Shown here piece by piece: positions 43,036-51,777 of a stretch of DNA of 64,000 nucleotides; the first letter of the stretch is position 1; each line of letters opens with the position of its first letter. The DNA is from CAUYUA01 sp963575675 (lineage in GTDB: Bacteria; Pseudomonadota; Alphaproteobacteria; Azospirillales; Azospirillaceae): positions 1 to 64,000 of the forward strand of contig CAUYUA010000206.1 of assembly GCA_963575675.1 (NCBI GenBank), read 5' to 3'. The translations under genes were made by a program, and so were the position numbers. The notes below the pieces were generated by a model. That model was not told the DNA's origin. It did no database searches and saw nothing but the letters and a program-made list of their open reading frames with translations.

Positions 43036-43860
43036 TTACAGAAGCGTGATGACGGTTCCTTCACGGGCGGCAAAGGCGTTTGGTAAAATCAGCCGAGCGC
43101 GATGTTCGATTTCCGTCATTTCTTGGTCGTTGCGATCCGGTTCGTGATGGAATAAAGCAAGTTGTTTGACTCGGGCCAAACTCGCCAAACGTGTCGCCTC
43201 TTGCCAGGTGGAATGCCCCCAGCCGACTTTAGAAGGAAACTCGTCGTCGGTGTAAGTGCTGTCGTACATCAGCAGATCGACATTATTGATCAGATCCAAA
43301 ATAGTCTGATTAGGTTTTCCCGGTTCATGTTCCGTGTCGGTGACATAGGCGATGGATCGCCCACGGTATTCGATTCTGTATCCGACGGCGCCGTCGGGGT
43401 GGCGAAGAGGAGCCGTTCTTATTTGCGTTTCGTCGCCAATCAAAAAGTGGTTGCCGGGAGCGAAGTCTTCAAAATGGATATCTGCTCCCATGCGGTGCAG
43501 CGGCACGGGAAAGAGCGGTCGCGACATTTGTCGGGCCAGCGTCGAGCGGATGTCGTCTGATCCAAAGAGATGGCCGGCCATGACGCGCAACTGAAACCCC
43601 GGCGTGAAAGCGGGCGAGAAAAAGGGAAAACCGCTGATGTGGTCGAGATGAGTGTGGCTCAGCAGAAGGGTGGCGGAAAGAGCGTTTTCATCCAGCAAGC
43701 GTTTGCCCAACATGCGAATGCCGGTTCCGGCGTCGAGAATGATTCGCTCGCTTCCTGTGCGGACTTCAACACAGCTTGTGTTTCCTCCGAAGGCAAGATG
43801 CGTGTCGGCGGGACAGGGGATCGTTCCACGCACTCCCCAGAACCTCACGGAAAATCCCAT
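43036..43860 (-). CDS. MBL-fold metal-dependent hydrolase (phosphodiesterase-like)
   Basis: A cytoplasmic protein of 274 residues. It begins VRFWGVRGTIPCPADTHLAF, a start common to MBL phosphodiesterases of the PhnP/cAMP-class group. The metal motif SHTHLDHISG, the later RHPDGAVGYRIEY and YVTDTEHEPG (bridging Asp), and the terminal FHHEPDRND are present. GGNTSCVEV is the substrate-side loop. It stands alone with its own terminator. The substrate could be a cyclic nucleotide or ribosyl cyclic phosphate; the sequence does not decide. Confidence 0.85.
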   Translation of the reverse strand: MGFSVRFWGVRGTIPCPADTHLAFGGNTSCVEVRTGSERIILDAGTGIRMLGKRLLDENALSATLLLSHTHLDHISGFPFFSPAFTPGFQLRVMAGHLFGSDDIRSTLARQMSRPLFPVPLHRMGADIHFEDFAPGNHFLIGDETQIRTAPLRHPDGAVGYRIEYRGRSIAYVTDTEHEPGKPNQTILDLINNVDLLMYDSTYTDDEFPSKVGWGHSTWQEATRLASLARVKQLALFHHEPDRNDQEMTEIEHRARLILPNAFAAREGTVITLL

Positions 43861-44368
43861 GGTTTGTTTGTATCCGCTTGTTCGTGTCAGGCTTTAGCCG
43901 CGTTTCCCTCCCTGTCGTTTGGGAGGGCCTTGAAAATGGCCTCGTTGGCGATGGGAGATGTGGATGCAACGCAGGGTATCACAAGACGGATATTGGCGGG
44001 ATCGAAAGTTTTGATTTCTCCGGGGAAAAAACAAAAAACGACGCAATGAGCGCATATGGCTCGCTGCGTCGTTTGCTTGTTTCGTTTTTGATGTTTTTTA
44101 AAGGGATTAGGTTTTGTCTCGGCCTGTTCGGAGAAGTTTCCGGCGCGTCGATCCGTCGAGACTCAAATTCTTTGACCGCAGCTTCCTTGTTACGTTCTAC
44201 GGACCTTGACTTCGATGGATTGACGCGCTGGTTTTCTCTGGAAGCATTGATGTTTTTCGGAACGGGCCTTTAAGCTGAAAATTGAGACCGTGCGGTTGAG
44301 GGGGAGCGCGGTTGAGGGGGAACTTTGTCGGTTTTTCTCGGTTGAGACCTCATCCGGAGCGGAAAGGA
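43861..44368. other. Gene-free stretch
   Basis: About 510 bp between two minus-strand genes. Besides the terminator at 44036-44074 I see no supported gene. About 290 bp separate the CHAP gene stop from that terminator, leaving room for a long 3' UTR or small RNA. Confidence 0.4.
44036..44074 (-). terminator. Rho-independent terminator, minus strand
   Basis: AAACGACGCA pairs with TGCGTCGTTT across a 19-base loop. On the minus strand the stem is followed by TTTTTTGTTTTTT. It probably ends the CHAP-gene transcript. Confidence 0.75.
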
Positions 44369-45463
44369 TTAATCTTCGTTGACCAGTTCGGCAACGGATA
44401 TATTGGGGCGAGCGGGCTTTCTGCGAGGAGAGACGCCAGTGGAGAAGACTTCTTCCGAATGCAGAGCTGCGGTCTGGATGCGCGGCGCGGCGGACTGAGG
44501 TTTGCGTGACGGCAGCGTGAGGGAAGCAAGACGCAACGCCGAGCCGCTCGTGTTTTCGACGGAGTTTTGTTCGTGTTCGACGTTTTGTTTGGCGAGGAGC
44601 GGCAGGCTTGTGGCGGGCTTGCGTCCCGGAGGAACGACGGCGGCTGTGGCGACCGTTTGAACGGATTTTTGAGTGTTTGTGGCGGTCATGACCAAAGCGG
44701 CTGCGGTGATCGGCTTGTGTTGGGGACGGATCAACCGGAGTTCCGGCGCGAGACCGGCTACGACTTGGGTGGTGGAGCGGACTGGAGTTGTGGGGCGGAA
44801 GGACTTTTCCGCAACCTGAACCGACGCGGCTGCGACTTGTTGTGTGGCGCGGCTTCGCGGCGTTTGCGCCACGGGCTGCCTTGCGTCGTCGTCATCGTCG
44901 TCGGAGATCGAGGCGTGAGACGACGCAGCGGCGAAAGTCATCTCTTCTGAGTCGTCGTCGTTTGAAGGAGAGGCGAGAGACGCGGTTTCCATGGCGTTGC
45001 GGCGGGAAGCGGAGGCGCCTTCGGAGTGAATGAAACCGTAGGAGGCGTAGACATGCACGCCGAGGCTGTGGGATGGATCGTGCCAAACGCGCACGGCGCT
45101 CCAGTCGTTTCGGGAGGAAACGTCGATCACCTTCATGCCGCGATGGAGCTGGGCGTCTTCCCAGCTATGGTCGACGCGAATGGTGCGGGCATCGACCAGG
45201 CCGCTGACGACAGCGACGTGACCATAGGGCAAAGTAGAGGTTTTGCGGAAGACCAAAACCGAACCGACGCGAGGACGTATTCCACGAGCGTATTGACCGG
45301 CGGCGTGCTCCCACCAAGTCCATGCGTCTCCGCGAATGCGGAAGTCGGTCAAGGCGCGGACGTAGCGCACGCACATTTCAGCGTCGGCCTTTTGAACCGG
45401 AACGACGGACAGCGCCGCCGTGACACAGACGAGCAATGCGGCTGCTCGGGTGGAAAGAAAGCG
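44369..45463 (-). CDS. Secreted CHAP-domain protein with long disordered tail
   Basis: A protein of about 364 residues: signal peptide (AALLVCVTAALSVVPVQKADA), then a CHAP (NlpC/P60-like) domain with the catalytic Cys in AEMCVRYVRALTDF and His in LPYGHVAVVSG; IRVDHSW follows. CHAP domains cut peptide bonds in peptidoglycan. From about residue 155 on, the protein is low-complexity, with an acidic patch (SISDDDDDDARQP) and repeated PGRKP/PSRKP/SPRRKP motifs. I start at ATG 45463 because AAGGGG lies about eight bases upstream; the ATG at 45475 has no spacing. It may be a wall hydrolase whose tail tethers it; the role is inferred. Confidence 0.85.
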   Translation of the reverse strand, partial: RFLSTRAAALLVCVTAALSVVPVQKADAEMCVRYVRALTDFRIRGDAWTWWEHAAGQYARGIRPRVGSVLVFRKTSTLPYGHVAVVSGLVDARTIRVDHSWEDAQLHRGMKVIDVSSRNDWSAVRVWHDPSHSLGVHVYASYGFIHSEGASASRRNAMETASLASPSNDDDSEEMTFAAASSHASISDDDDDDARQPVAQTPRSRATQQVAAASVQVAEKSFRPTTPVRSTTQVVAGLAPELRLIRPQHKPITAAALVMTATNTQKSVQTVATAAVVPPGRKPATSLPLLAKQNVEHEQNSVENTSGSALRLASLTLPSRKPQSAAPRIQTAALHSEEVFSTGVSPRRKPARPNISVAELVNED

Positions 45464-46030
45464 CATGAACAACATCCCCTTGAATTATGCCCTTTCCATA
45501 TTGCTCCTCTGCGGACTTCGCCGCAAAAGTCGGAACGACGTTTGCGGCGCAAGGGCTTAAGGAACAAATCCAACGCTGGAGTGTGATCGGATCGTTTGGC
45601 GTCGTTTTATGACGGAATTTTTAGAGTTTTTTGAACGGTCCGAATGGTCCAGAGATGGCAACCGCTCCCCCGAACGGCGGGCAAATTGATGCGACGAACG
45701 ATGTGACGAATGGAGTCGGGAAACAAACCGCAACAATCGGTAACAAATCGTAACACGTCGTGATTATCATGCAATGCAAGGGATGTCCAGAAAAAACGTC
45801 TTGAATGCGTGAGAAATGTCACATTTTCCTTGGGTTTTCCTGTGTTTTGGCGGCGCGCGGGGGCGTCGGAGTTTTTTTTCCTGAAATGCGCCGTGTGTCG
45901 CGATATATAGCGGAAAAGCCGTTTTGCGTGTCGTGTGTCTTGAGTCGAGAGAAGAGAACAAGTTGACTCAAGGTCTGTTTTGCGTGGGCGGTTCGATTGG
46001 CGGTCTCGTGTGCGATGGGAGTATCCGGTG
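45464..46030. other. Gene-free stretch
   Basis: About 570 bp between divergent genes. It has AAC-rich repeats (CGTAACACG, GGTAACAAATCG) near 45735 but no feature I can name. Confidence 0.35.
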
Positions 46031-46960
46031 ATGCAGCGTCAGGTTTCCGATTCTTTTCCAGCGGATGTTCAGCCTACGGATTCACAGGCAATGGCTTCTC
46101 CGTTAGCGGATTCACAGACAATCGATTGTTCGTCCGATTGTTCGTCCGATTGTTTGTCGGAGGATGACTTTTTGGAAGACGATTCGCATTCGACGGATTC
46201 TCTTTCCAGTCTGCATTCGATCGTGACGTTGTTGAATGATCAGGAAAAGGATATTCGCGCCTTTATTCTGACTGCGACGACGGTTATTAGTCCGGCGCTG
46301 ACGCCGGAGATTCGCATGTGCTTGGCTTCGGAGGCGGCGCCGCTGTGGCATGCGACCGAAAGTTTTATGAAGGACTCTGATTTGCCGCCGCCGTATTGGG
46401 CGTTCGCTTGGCCGGGAGGACAAGCCGTGGCGCGTTATATTCTTGATCATCCGGAGCTGTTCCGTCATCGGGTTGTGATCGATGTGGCGGCCGGAGGCGG
46501 CGTGATTGCTCTGGCGGCGGCGCAGGTCGGCGCGGAGCGCGTAATTGGATTTGATACGGATTTGTTCGCCTTGACCGCTATGGAGATCAATGCGGCGTTG
46601 AACGGCGTCGAGATCGAAGCGTATTTGGGCGACGCATTGGCGCCGCGCGCGTTGGAAGAGGTCTGGGGAGCGCGCATGTCGAATGTTCCCGTCGGAGGGG
46701 CCGATGTGTTGCCGAGCGATGCGGTGATCGTGGCGGGCGATGTCTTCTATGAGCAGCCGATGGCGGATCGTTTTTTCGAGTGGTTGAAAAGCCGGGCGGC
46801 GGAAGGGCGGACGGTGATTTCTGGCGATCCCGGCCGAACTTATGCGAGATCGGGCGGGTTGACGCCTCTGGCCTGTTACGAGGTTCCCACATCGCGCGAC
46901 GTTGAGGCGTCGGAAATCATGTCGACGATGGTTTGGCGGTGGACAGGAGCCGAAATATAA
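46031..46960 (+). CDS. Class I SAM methyltransferase, ETF-beta lysine methyltransferase-like
   Basis: A protein of about 309 residues. The core (from about residue 75) starts RAFILTATTVISPALTPEIR and has PPYWAFAWPGGQAVARYIL, the SAM motif VIDVAAGGGVIALAAAQVGA, VIGFDTDLFALTAMEINAAL and VIVAGDVFYEQPMADRF. This is the METTL20/ETFBKMT pattern; bacterial members methylate the electron-transfer flavoprotein beta subunit. The N-terminal 70 residues are an unusual Ser/Asp-rich extension containing CSSDCSSDC, made by a 12-bp DNA repeat. ATG 46031 has GGGAG nine bases upstream; a TTG at 45980 is the alternative. No etf genes are nearby. Confidence 0.85.
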   Translation: MQRQVSDSFPADVQPTDSQAMASPLADSQTIDCSSDCSSDCLSEDDFLEDDSHSTDSLSSLHSIVTLLNDQEKDIRAFILTATTVISPALTPEIRMCLASEAAPLWHATESFMKDSDLPPPYWAFAWPGGQAVARYILDHPELFRHRVVIDVAAGGGVIALAAAQVGAERVIGFDTDLFALTAMEINAALNGVEIEAYLGDALAPRALEEVWGARMSNVPVGGADVLPSDAVIVAGDVFYEQPMADRFFEWLKSRAAEGRTVISGDPGRTYARSGGLTPLACYEVPTSRDVEASEIMSTMVWRWTGAEI

Positions 46961-47049
46961 CATAAGAACAATTTAAGTCGGCCAAAGGCGCGCTTTCGAA
47001 TTGTCGTTTGGATTGTTTGCAAGGCCGCCCGTAAGGCTGGAGGATTTCG

Positions 47050-50000
47050 TTGTTCGAATCATCTCGCCGTTATTCATATCGCTTTCGTGTTTTGGCGATC
47101 GTTGCGCTGTTGTTTTTGATTGGTGCGTCTTTATTTGTTGTGCATCGCAGTCGCCATAAAAGCGCAATGGCTGCGACGGCGTTAATGGCGGCGTTGGCGC
47201 ATGCTGGACAGGAAGAATTCGACGGCGTATTGGAGCGCGTCGATGCGATTTTGCAATTGGCGGTGTTGGAAATTGCGCCGGAAGCAACAAAATCTTTGGT
47301 GGTCGGCAAGGCTTTTTTACAAAATCTCCATCGGCGGATGACGGCGGCGCCGGAAATTTGGATGATGTCGGTTTATGATCGTTCCGGCGTGATCGTCGGC
47401 GCCGCGCCTTCGAACCTGCACGACGCGATGGTGGGAGAACTCGGCGAAGATCAACCTCATTTTCAGGTTCATCATGCGCATCCTTTGGAGAATCGGCTCT
47501 ACGTCGGCGAGCCGGTGCGGGAGAAGATTTCCGGTCGGGTCGCAATCTTTGTTTCTCGACCGATTTTCGGCGCAGACCTTCAATTTCAAGGCGTGGCGGC
47601 GGTGGCGCTGGACCCGGTTAAGCTGGTTCAGCGTCTGAAGGATTTAGTGTCGTCGGGTTCTTTTTTGGAGTTTGAGGGAATTAAGGCGCAGCTTGCGACG
47701 CAGTCGGGCGCGGTTTTGGCGCAATATCCCGATTCGACTCTGTGGAGCGTTCGCAACAATATTGAGTTGCCTTTCGTTGATTTGCCCTTGAATACGGGGA
47801 AAACCACGGCTCCTTTGTCGAATGTCCGGTTTCCTGCGGCGAATGGCGAAGCGTCTGCGTTGTGGATCGGCTTTGCGCGTCCGTTGCGCTTCGAGTCCTT
47901 GATGTTTGTTGTGGGGGTGTTGACGGAAGAAGCGCTTAATGATTGGGAGGGAGAACTTCAACAACACATCGTGTTCTTGTTGGTTTTCGGAGGAGCGCTG
48001 TTTCTTGTGGCGTGGTGCGTGGATCGGCGATTCGGAGGGTTCGTCCGCAAAATCTTTGATGCGGAAAACGTGCGTGATTTTTATCGCGCGGCGTTGGAGA
48101 GCGCGCCGGTCGGGCTTCTTTTGCAAGACGCCGAATCGCGCTGCGTTATGGTCAATTCGGCGACGGCGCATCTGTTTCGACAATCTGCGGACGTTATGGT
48201 CGGGCGCGGCGCGTTCGAGATTTTTTCTGCGGAGATGGCTCGACGTCTGACGCAAGAAGATCAAAAATTATTTGAGTGGGGGGCGCCCTCGGCGTTTCAA
48301 GAGGTCTCTCTGACCCGAGGCGACGGGCAAAGATTGGAGGCGTTGTTCAGCAAGGCTCCGATTCGCGATTCTCGTCGCCGGTTTCTAGGCGTGTTGACCG
48401 TATTTCTCGACGTTTCCGAACGTAAAGCGCACGAAGCCAAATTGCGCGAGCTGGAGTCGCAAAACGAGGAAGCGCAGAGCTTGGGGCGATTTGGTTACGC
48501 CACTCTGAATCTACGCACCGGCGCGGCGACGTGGAGTCGCGGCTGTTGCCTCGCTCATGGCGGAAACCCGGATGATCCGGCGTCGACTCCGGCGGCGTAT
48601 TTGGATTGGGTGGTGTTGGAAGATCGCGCAATTGTGCGCGACATTCACGCGCGCATCATCGAGGCCGGCGGCGATCAGAGCAAGCCGGCGGAGTATGCGG
48701 TCGATTATCGCGTGTTGGGGCGTGATGGTCGGATTCGTTGGTTGTCCAGCGTGTGGCGTCGCGCGTCGAACGCCAACAGTCATCCCGCAGGTGTCTTCTG
48801 GGTTTGTTGGGACGTGACGGAGCGCAAGAGCCGCGAGCTGCGGATGCGCGAAAACGTCGAGAAATTGACCAAATCGCTGCGTTTGGGGAAAATCGGCTAC
48901 GCTTTCGGCAATCTCACCACGGGCGAAATGGTTTGGGACGCCATTTGCGCAATGATGCACGGCATTCCCGACAATGTTCCGCCGCCCGGTCTGGATGACT
49001 ACTGCGCGTTGGTTTGCGCCGAGGATCGGTCTTTGGTTTACGAAGCGGCGACTCATGTGCGGGAAGGGCGGCGGCGCGGCGGCGCGGAATATAGAATTGC
49101 GACCTCTTCAGGAGAAATTCGTTGGCTGCATAGCGAATGGCGCGTCACATGCGACTCGGCGGGGCGTCCGACTCAGATTCTGGTGGTCACGCAAGACATG
49201 ACCGCTCGCAAGGAAATGGAGTTGCGCTTAAGCAAAGACGCCGAAGAGCGTTTGCGGCAAAGCGAACAACGATTCCGTTCGATTGTAGAAAATATGCCGG
49301 TTTTGATGTTCGCGGTGGATGACAAGGCGTTGTTCCGCATATGGAACCGTGAATGCGAGCGGATTAGTGGGTATAGTGCGGAAGAAATCGTCGATTGCCC
49401 CGATGCGATGAGAAAATTGTCGCCGCCTAATCGATCCGGTGGTGAAACCTGGAGTTGGAATAACGCCGGCGCGGTTAATTTTCGCAATCGCGAAAGCGAG
49501 ATTCTCGGAAAAGACGGTGGAATCCGGATTATCTCTTGGTCCAGCATTGCCGCCGATTATCCGATCGAAGGCTGGGCCGGGTGGGCGATCGGCGTTGACG
49601 TCACGGATTGGAAGCGCATAGAGCGGCGTTTGCGAGACAGTGAGGCCAAATTATTGGAAGCTCATCGCATCGGTTGCATTGGGCATTTCGAAATTTGGGT
49701 TGGCGCAGAAGGAGCGGTGTGGTCGCCGAATACTTTCTTGCTTCATGGGTTGAGGCCCGATGCGTCTCCTCCCGGCATGGAAAGTTACTTCAATATGATA
49801 CATCCCGATGATCGCGCTGTGGTGCGCTCCGTTCTTGGCGATATGGAGGACCGCATGGTGCGTGGCGTCGAGTATCGTGTGATTCGCCCCTCCGATCACG
49901 CTCCTCGTTGGCTCGACGCCCGTTGGCGCGTGGAGCCGGATCCGATTACCGGCGTGCAGCACTTGTTCGCCACCGTTCAGGACATCACAGAGCGGAAAGA

Positions 50001-51177
50001 GGTGGAGAGGAGGTTGCGCGAGAGCGAGGCCAAATTACGCGAAGCTCATCGGTTTGGAAAGCTTGGGCATTTTGAAGCCGATCTCAATAGCGGCTCTGTG
50101 TTGTGGTCGGACAATTGCTATTTCCTTCATGGCGTCACTCCGGAGACTTATCAACCGACTCTAACCAATTACCTCGATTTGATCCATCGCGCAGATCATG
50201 ATCGAATTCGCGACGCTATTACGGCTGATCAGCCCTTGCCGGGCGGCGTGCGCGAGGGCGCTATAGAATATCGCGTGTCTTATGGTCCGGCGGAGAAAAC
50301 GCGATGGTTGTTTGTTCGTTGTAAGGCGGAATATGACCGATTGGGGACCCCGTTGCGGGTGTTCGGCATTGTTCAAGATATTTCAGAGCATAAAGAGCGT
50401 GAGGCGCTCGATCGGCAGAGGCAGAAGCTCGTAAGTCTGGGGCAGTTGGCTGGTGGAGTCGCTCATGAGTTCAACAATATGTTGCAGCCGATTCTTGGTT
50501 TGTCGGAGTTGGCTCTGAAGCGCGCGGGCGAAGATCGAAATATGAAATTATGTCTGGAGACAATTCATAGCAGTGGGGAAAAGGCTGCAAAAATCGTTCG
50601 TAATATTCTGACCTATGTGCGGCAGATGACGCCAGGAGCCGCTCCTATCGCCATTGGGCGTATTGTGGCGCAAACAACTCAGTTTTTGCGCCAGACTTTG
50701 CCGCCTTCCGTCCGTATTGAGGTCGATATCTTAGATGACTATAGTTACGCCATGGGAAATGAAACCGAAATGTCGCAAGTTGTGATCAATTTGGTCAACA
50801 ACGCGGTTCACGCTATTTCCGATCATGGATTAATTCGAGTTTATGTTGATCAGACTCAGTTGACGAGTCGAGATGCTGCGCGGCACGATTTAAGACCAGG
50901 AAAATACTTGCGTTTGACTGTGGCCGATGATGGTCATGGAATTGATGCGACAACTAAGGCGCGTATTTTCGATCCGTTTTTTACGACGAAGCCGGTGGGG
51001 CAAGGGACAGGATTAGGGTTGTCGGTGGTTTATGGAATTGTGCGGGATTGGAAAGGAGCAATCTATGTTGAAAGTGAGCCAGGAGAAGGCGCGGCGTTTA
51101 TGGTTCTGTTTCCATTGGTTGACCCGCCGGTCGGTTTAGTGGATGCGTCTTTGATGGCGAGGGCGAATAAGCAATAG
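47050..51177 (+). CDS. Large multi-PAS sensor histidine kinase, 1375 residues
   Basis: A membrane kinase. TM1 (VLAIVALLFLIGASLFVVHR) and TM2 (HIVFLLVFGGALFLVAWCVD, about residue 310) flank a periplasmic Cache-type sensor. Six PAS domains follow (about 345-1125), several built on the same plan (LGRFGYATLNLRTG, LGKIGYAFGNLTTG, IGCIGHFEIWVGAEG, FGKLGHFEADLNSG), so they arose by internal duplication. The HisKA domain has LGQLAGGVAHEFNNMLQPIL (phospho-His) and the HATPase has ADDGHGIDATTKARIFDPFF and GTGLGLSVVYGI. Start TTG at 47050 is supported by GGAGG seven bases upstream. The response regulator at 51274 follows and is probably its partner. Confidence 0.93.
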   Translation: MFESSRRYSYRFRVLAIVALLFLIGASLFVVHRSRHKSAMAATALMAALAHAGQEEFDGVLERVDAILQLAVLEIAPEATKSLVVGKAFLQNLHRRMTAAPEIWMMSVYDRSGVIVGAAPSNLHDAMVGELGEDQPHFQVHHAHPLENRLYVGEPVREKISGRVAIFVSRPIFGADLQFQGVAAVALDPVKLVQRLKDLVSSGSFLEFEGIKAQLATQSGAVLAQYPDSTLWSVRNNIELPFVDLPLNTGKTTAPLSNVRFPAANGEASALWIGFARPLRFESLMFVVGVLTEEALNDWEGELQQHIVFLLVFGGALFLVAWCVDRRFGGFVRKIFDAENVRDFYRAALESAPVGLLLQDAESRCVMVNSATAHLFRQSADVMVGRGAFEIFSAEMARRLTQEDQKLFEWGAPSAFQEVSLTRGDGQRLEALFSKAPIRDSRRRFLGVLTVFLDVSERKAHEAKLRELESQNEEAQSLGRFGYATLNLRTGAATWSRGCCLAHGGNPDDPASTPAAYLDWVVLEDRAIVRDIHARIIEAGGDQSKPAEYAVDYRVLGRDGRIRWLSSVWRRASNANSHPAGVFWVCWDVTERKSRELRMRENVEKLTKSLRLGKIGYAFGNLTTGEMVWDAICAMMHGIPDNVPPPGLDDYCALVCAEDRSLVYEAATHVREGRRRGGAEYRIATSSGEIRWLHSEWRVTCDSAGRPTQILVVTQDMTARKEMELRLSKDAEERLRQSEQRFRSIVENMPVLMFAVDDKALFRIWNRECERISGYSAEEIVDCPDAMRKLSPPNRSGGETWSWNNAGAVNFRNRESEILGKDGGIRIISWSSIAADYPIEGWAGWAIGVDVTDWKRIERRLRDSEAKLLEAHRIGCIGHFEIWVGAEGAVWSPNTFLLHGLRPDASPPGMESYFNMIHPDDRAVVRSVLGDMEDRMVRGVEYRVIRPSDHAPRWLDARWRVEPDPITGVQHLFATVQDITERKEVERRLRESEAKLREAHRFGKLGHFEADLNSGSVLWSDNCYFLHGVTPETYQPTLTNYLDLIHRADHDRIRDAITADQPLPGGVREGAIEYRVSYGPAEKTRWLFVRCKAEYDRLGTPLRVFGIVQDISEHKEREALDRQRQKLVSLGQLAGGVAHEFNNMLQPILGLSELALKRAGEDRNMKLCLETIHSSGEKAAKIVRNILTYVRQMTPGAAPIAIGRIVAQTTQFLRQTLPPSVRIEVDILDDYSYAMGNETEMSQVVINLVNNAVHAISDHGLIRVYVDQTQLTSRDAARHDLRPGKYLRLTVADDGHGIDATTKARIFDPFFTTKPVGQGTGLGLSVVYGIVRDWKGAIYVESEPGEGAAFMVLFPLVDPPVGLVDASLMARANKQ

Positions 51178-51273
51178 GTTTCGAGCGAAGAAAGACCTAT
51201 TTCCCGTGGGGAAGATTCGTTTGGTTTTTCATGAGCGAATGTTGATTTTATTCAGTAATGGGCGAATTTATCA

Positions 51274-51657
51274 ATGGTTTCTATTTTACTGATTGAGGAC
51301 GACCCAGCGGTTCGTTTGACGTTGAGCATGATGTTGGAAGACGACGGGTATGTTGTGACGTCGGTGGATAATGGCGCGGAAGGGTTGGCGCGGCTTTTGG
51401 CGACGTCTTTTGACTTTATGGTCACTGATATATGGATGCCGAAGATTGATGGTGTTTGTGTGATACAGCAAGCGCGTCGTTTGGTTCCGAATATGCCGAT
51501 TTTGGCGGTGACGGGAGGGGGAGCTTCGGAGAGCGGAGATCCGGTTGTTCGGGCTCAGCGTATGGGGAGCGACGCTGTGATGTTGAAGCCTTTTAAGCAA
51601 GAGGATTTGTTGTTGGTGGTTAAAGCATTGTTGCAAGCTAAGACGGGGGCGGGGTGA
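51274..51657 (+). CDS. Single-domain response regulator (CheY-like)
   Basis: A 127-residue receiver domain with no output domain: acidic pocket LLIEDDPAVR, phospho-acceptor Asp in FMVTDIWMPKIDG, Thr in ILAVTGGG and Lys in VMLKPFKQED. It lies 97 bp after the 1375-residue kinase on the same strand and so is probably its phosphorylation target, either as a relay intermediate or by binding a downstream protein. Confidence 0.93.
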   Translation: MVSILLIEDDPAVRLTLSMMLEDDGYVVTSVDNGAEGLARLLATSFDFMVTDIWMPKIDGVCVIQQARRLVPNMPILAVTGGGASESGDPVVRAQRMGSDAVMLKPFKQEDLLLVVKALLQAKTGAG

Positions 51658-51777
51658 CGAGGGGAATCTGCGTATGGAATCAACCTCTTGTGGGCGGCCG
51701 ATTTTTTGGTCCGGGTCTCGTTCATAAAGAGGCGTTGTTGTTAATCGGCGTGTTTTAGGCCGTTCACCGGAGTTTCC

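Noticed and set aside
43776..44273. 165-residue open frame between the MBL and CHAP genes
   Set aside because: It overlaps the MBL gene start in antisense and runs through a terminator hairpin; no ribosome site or protein-like motif.
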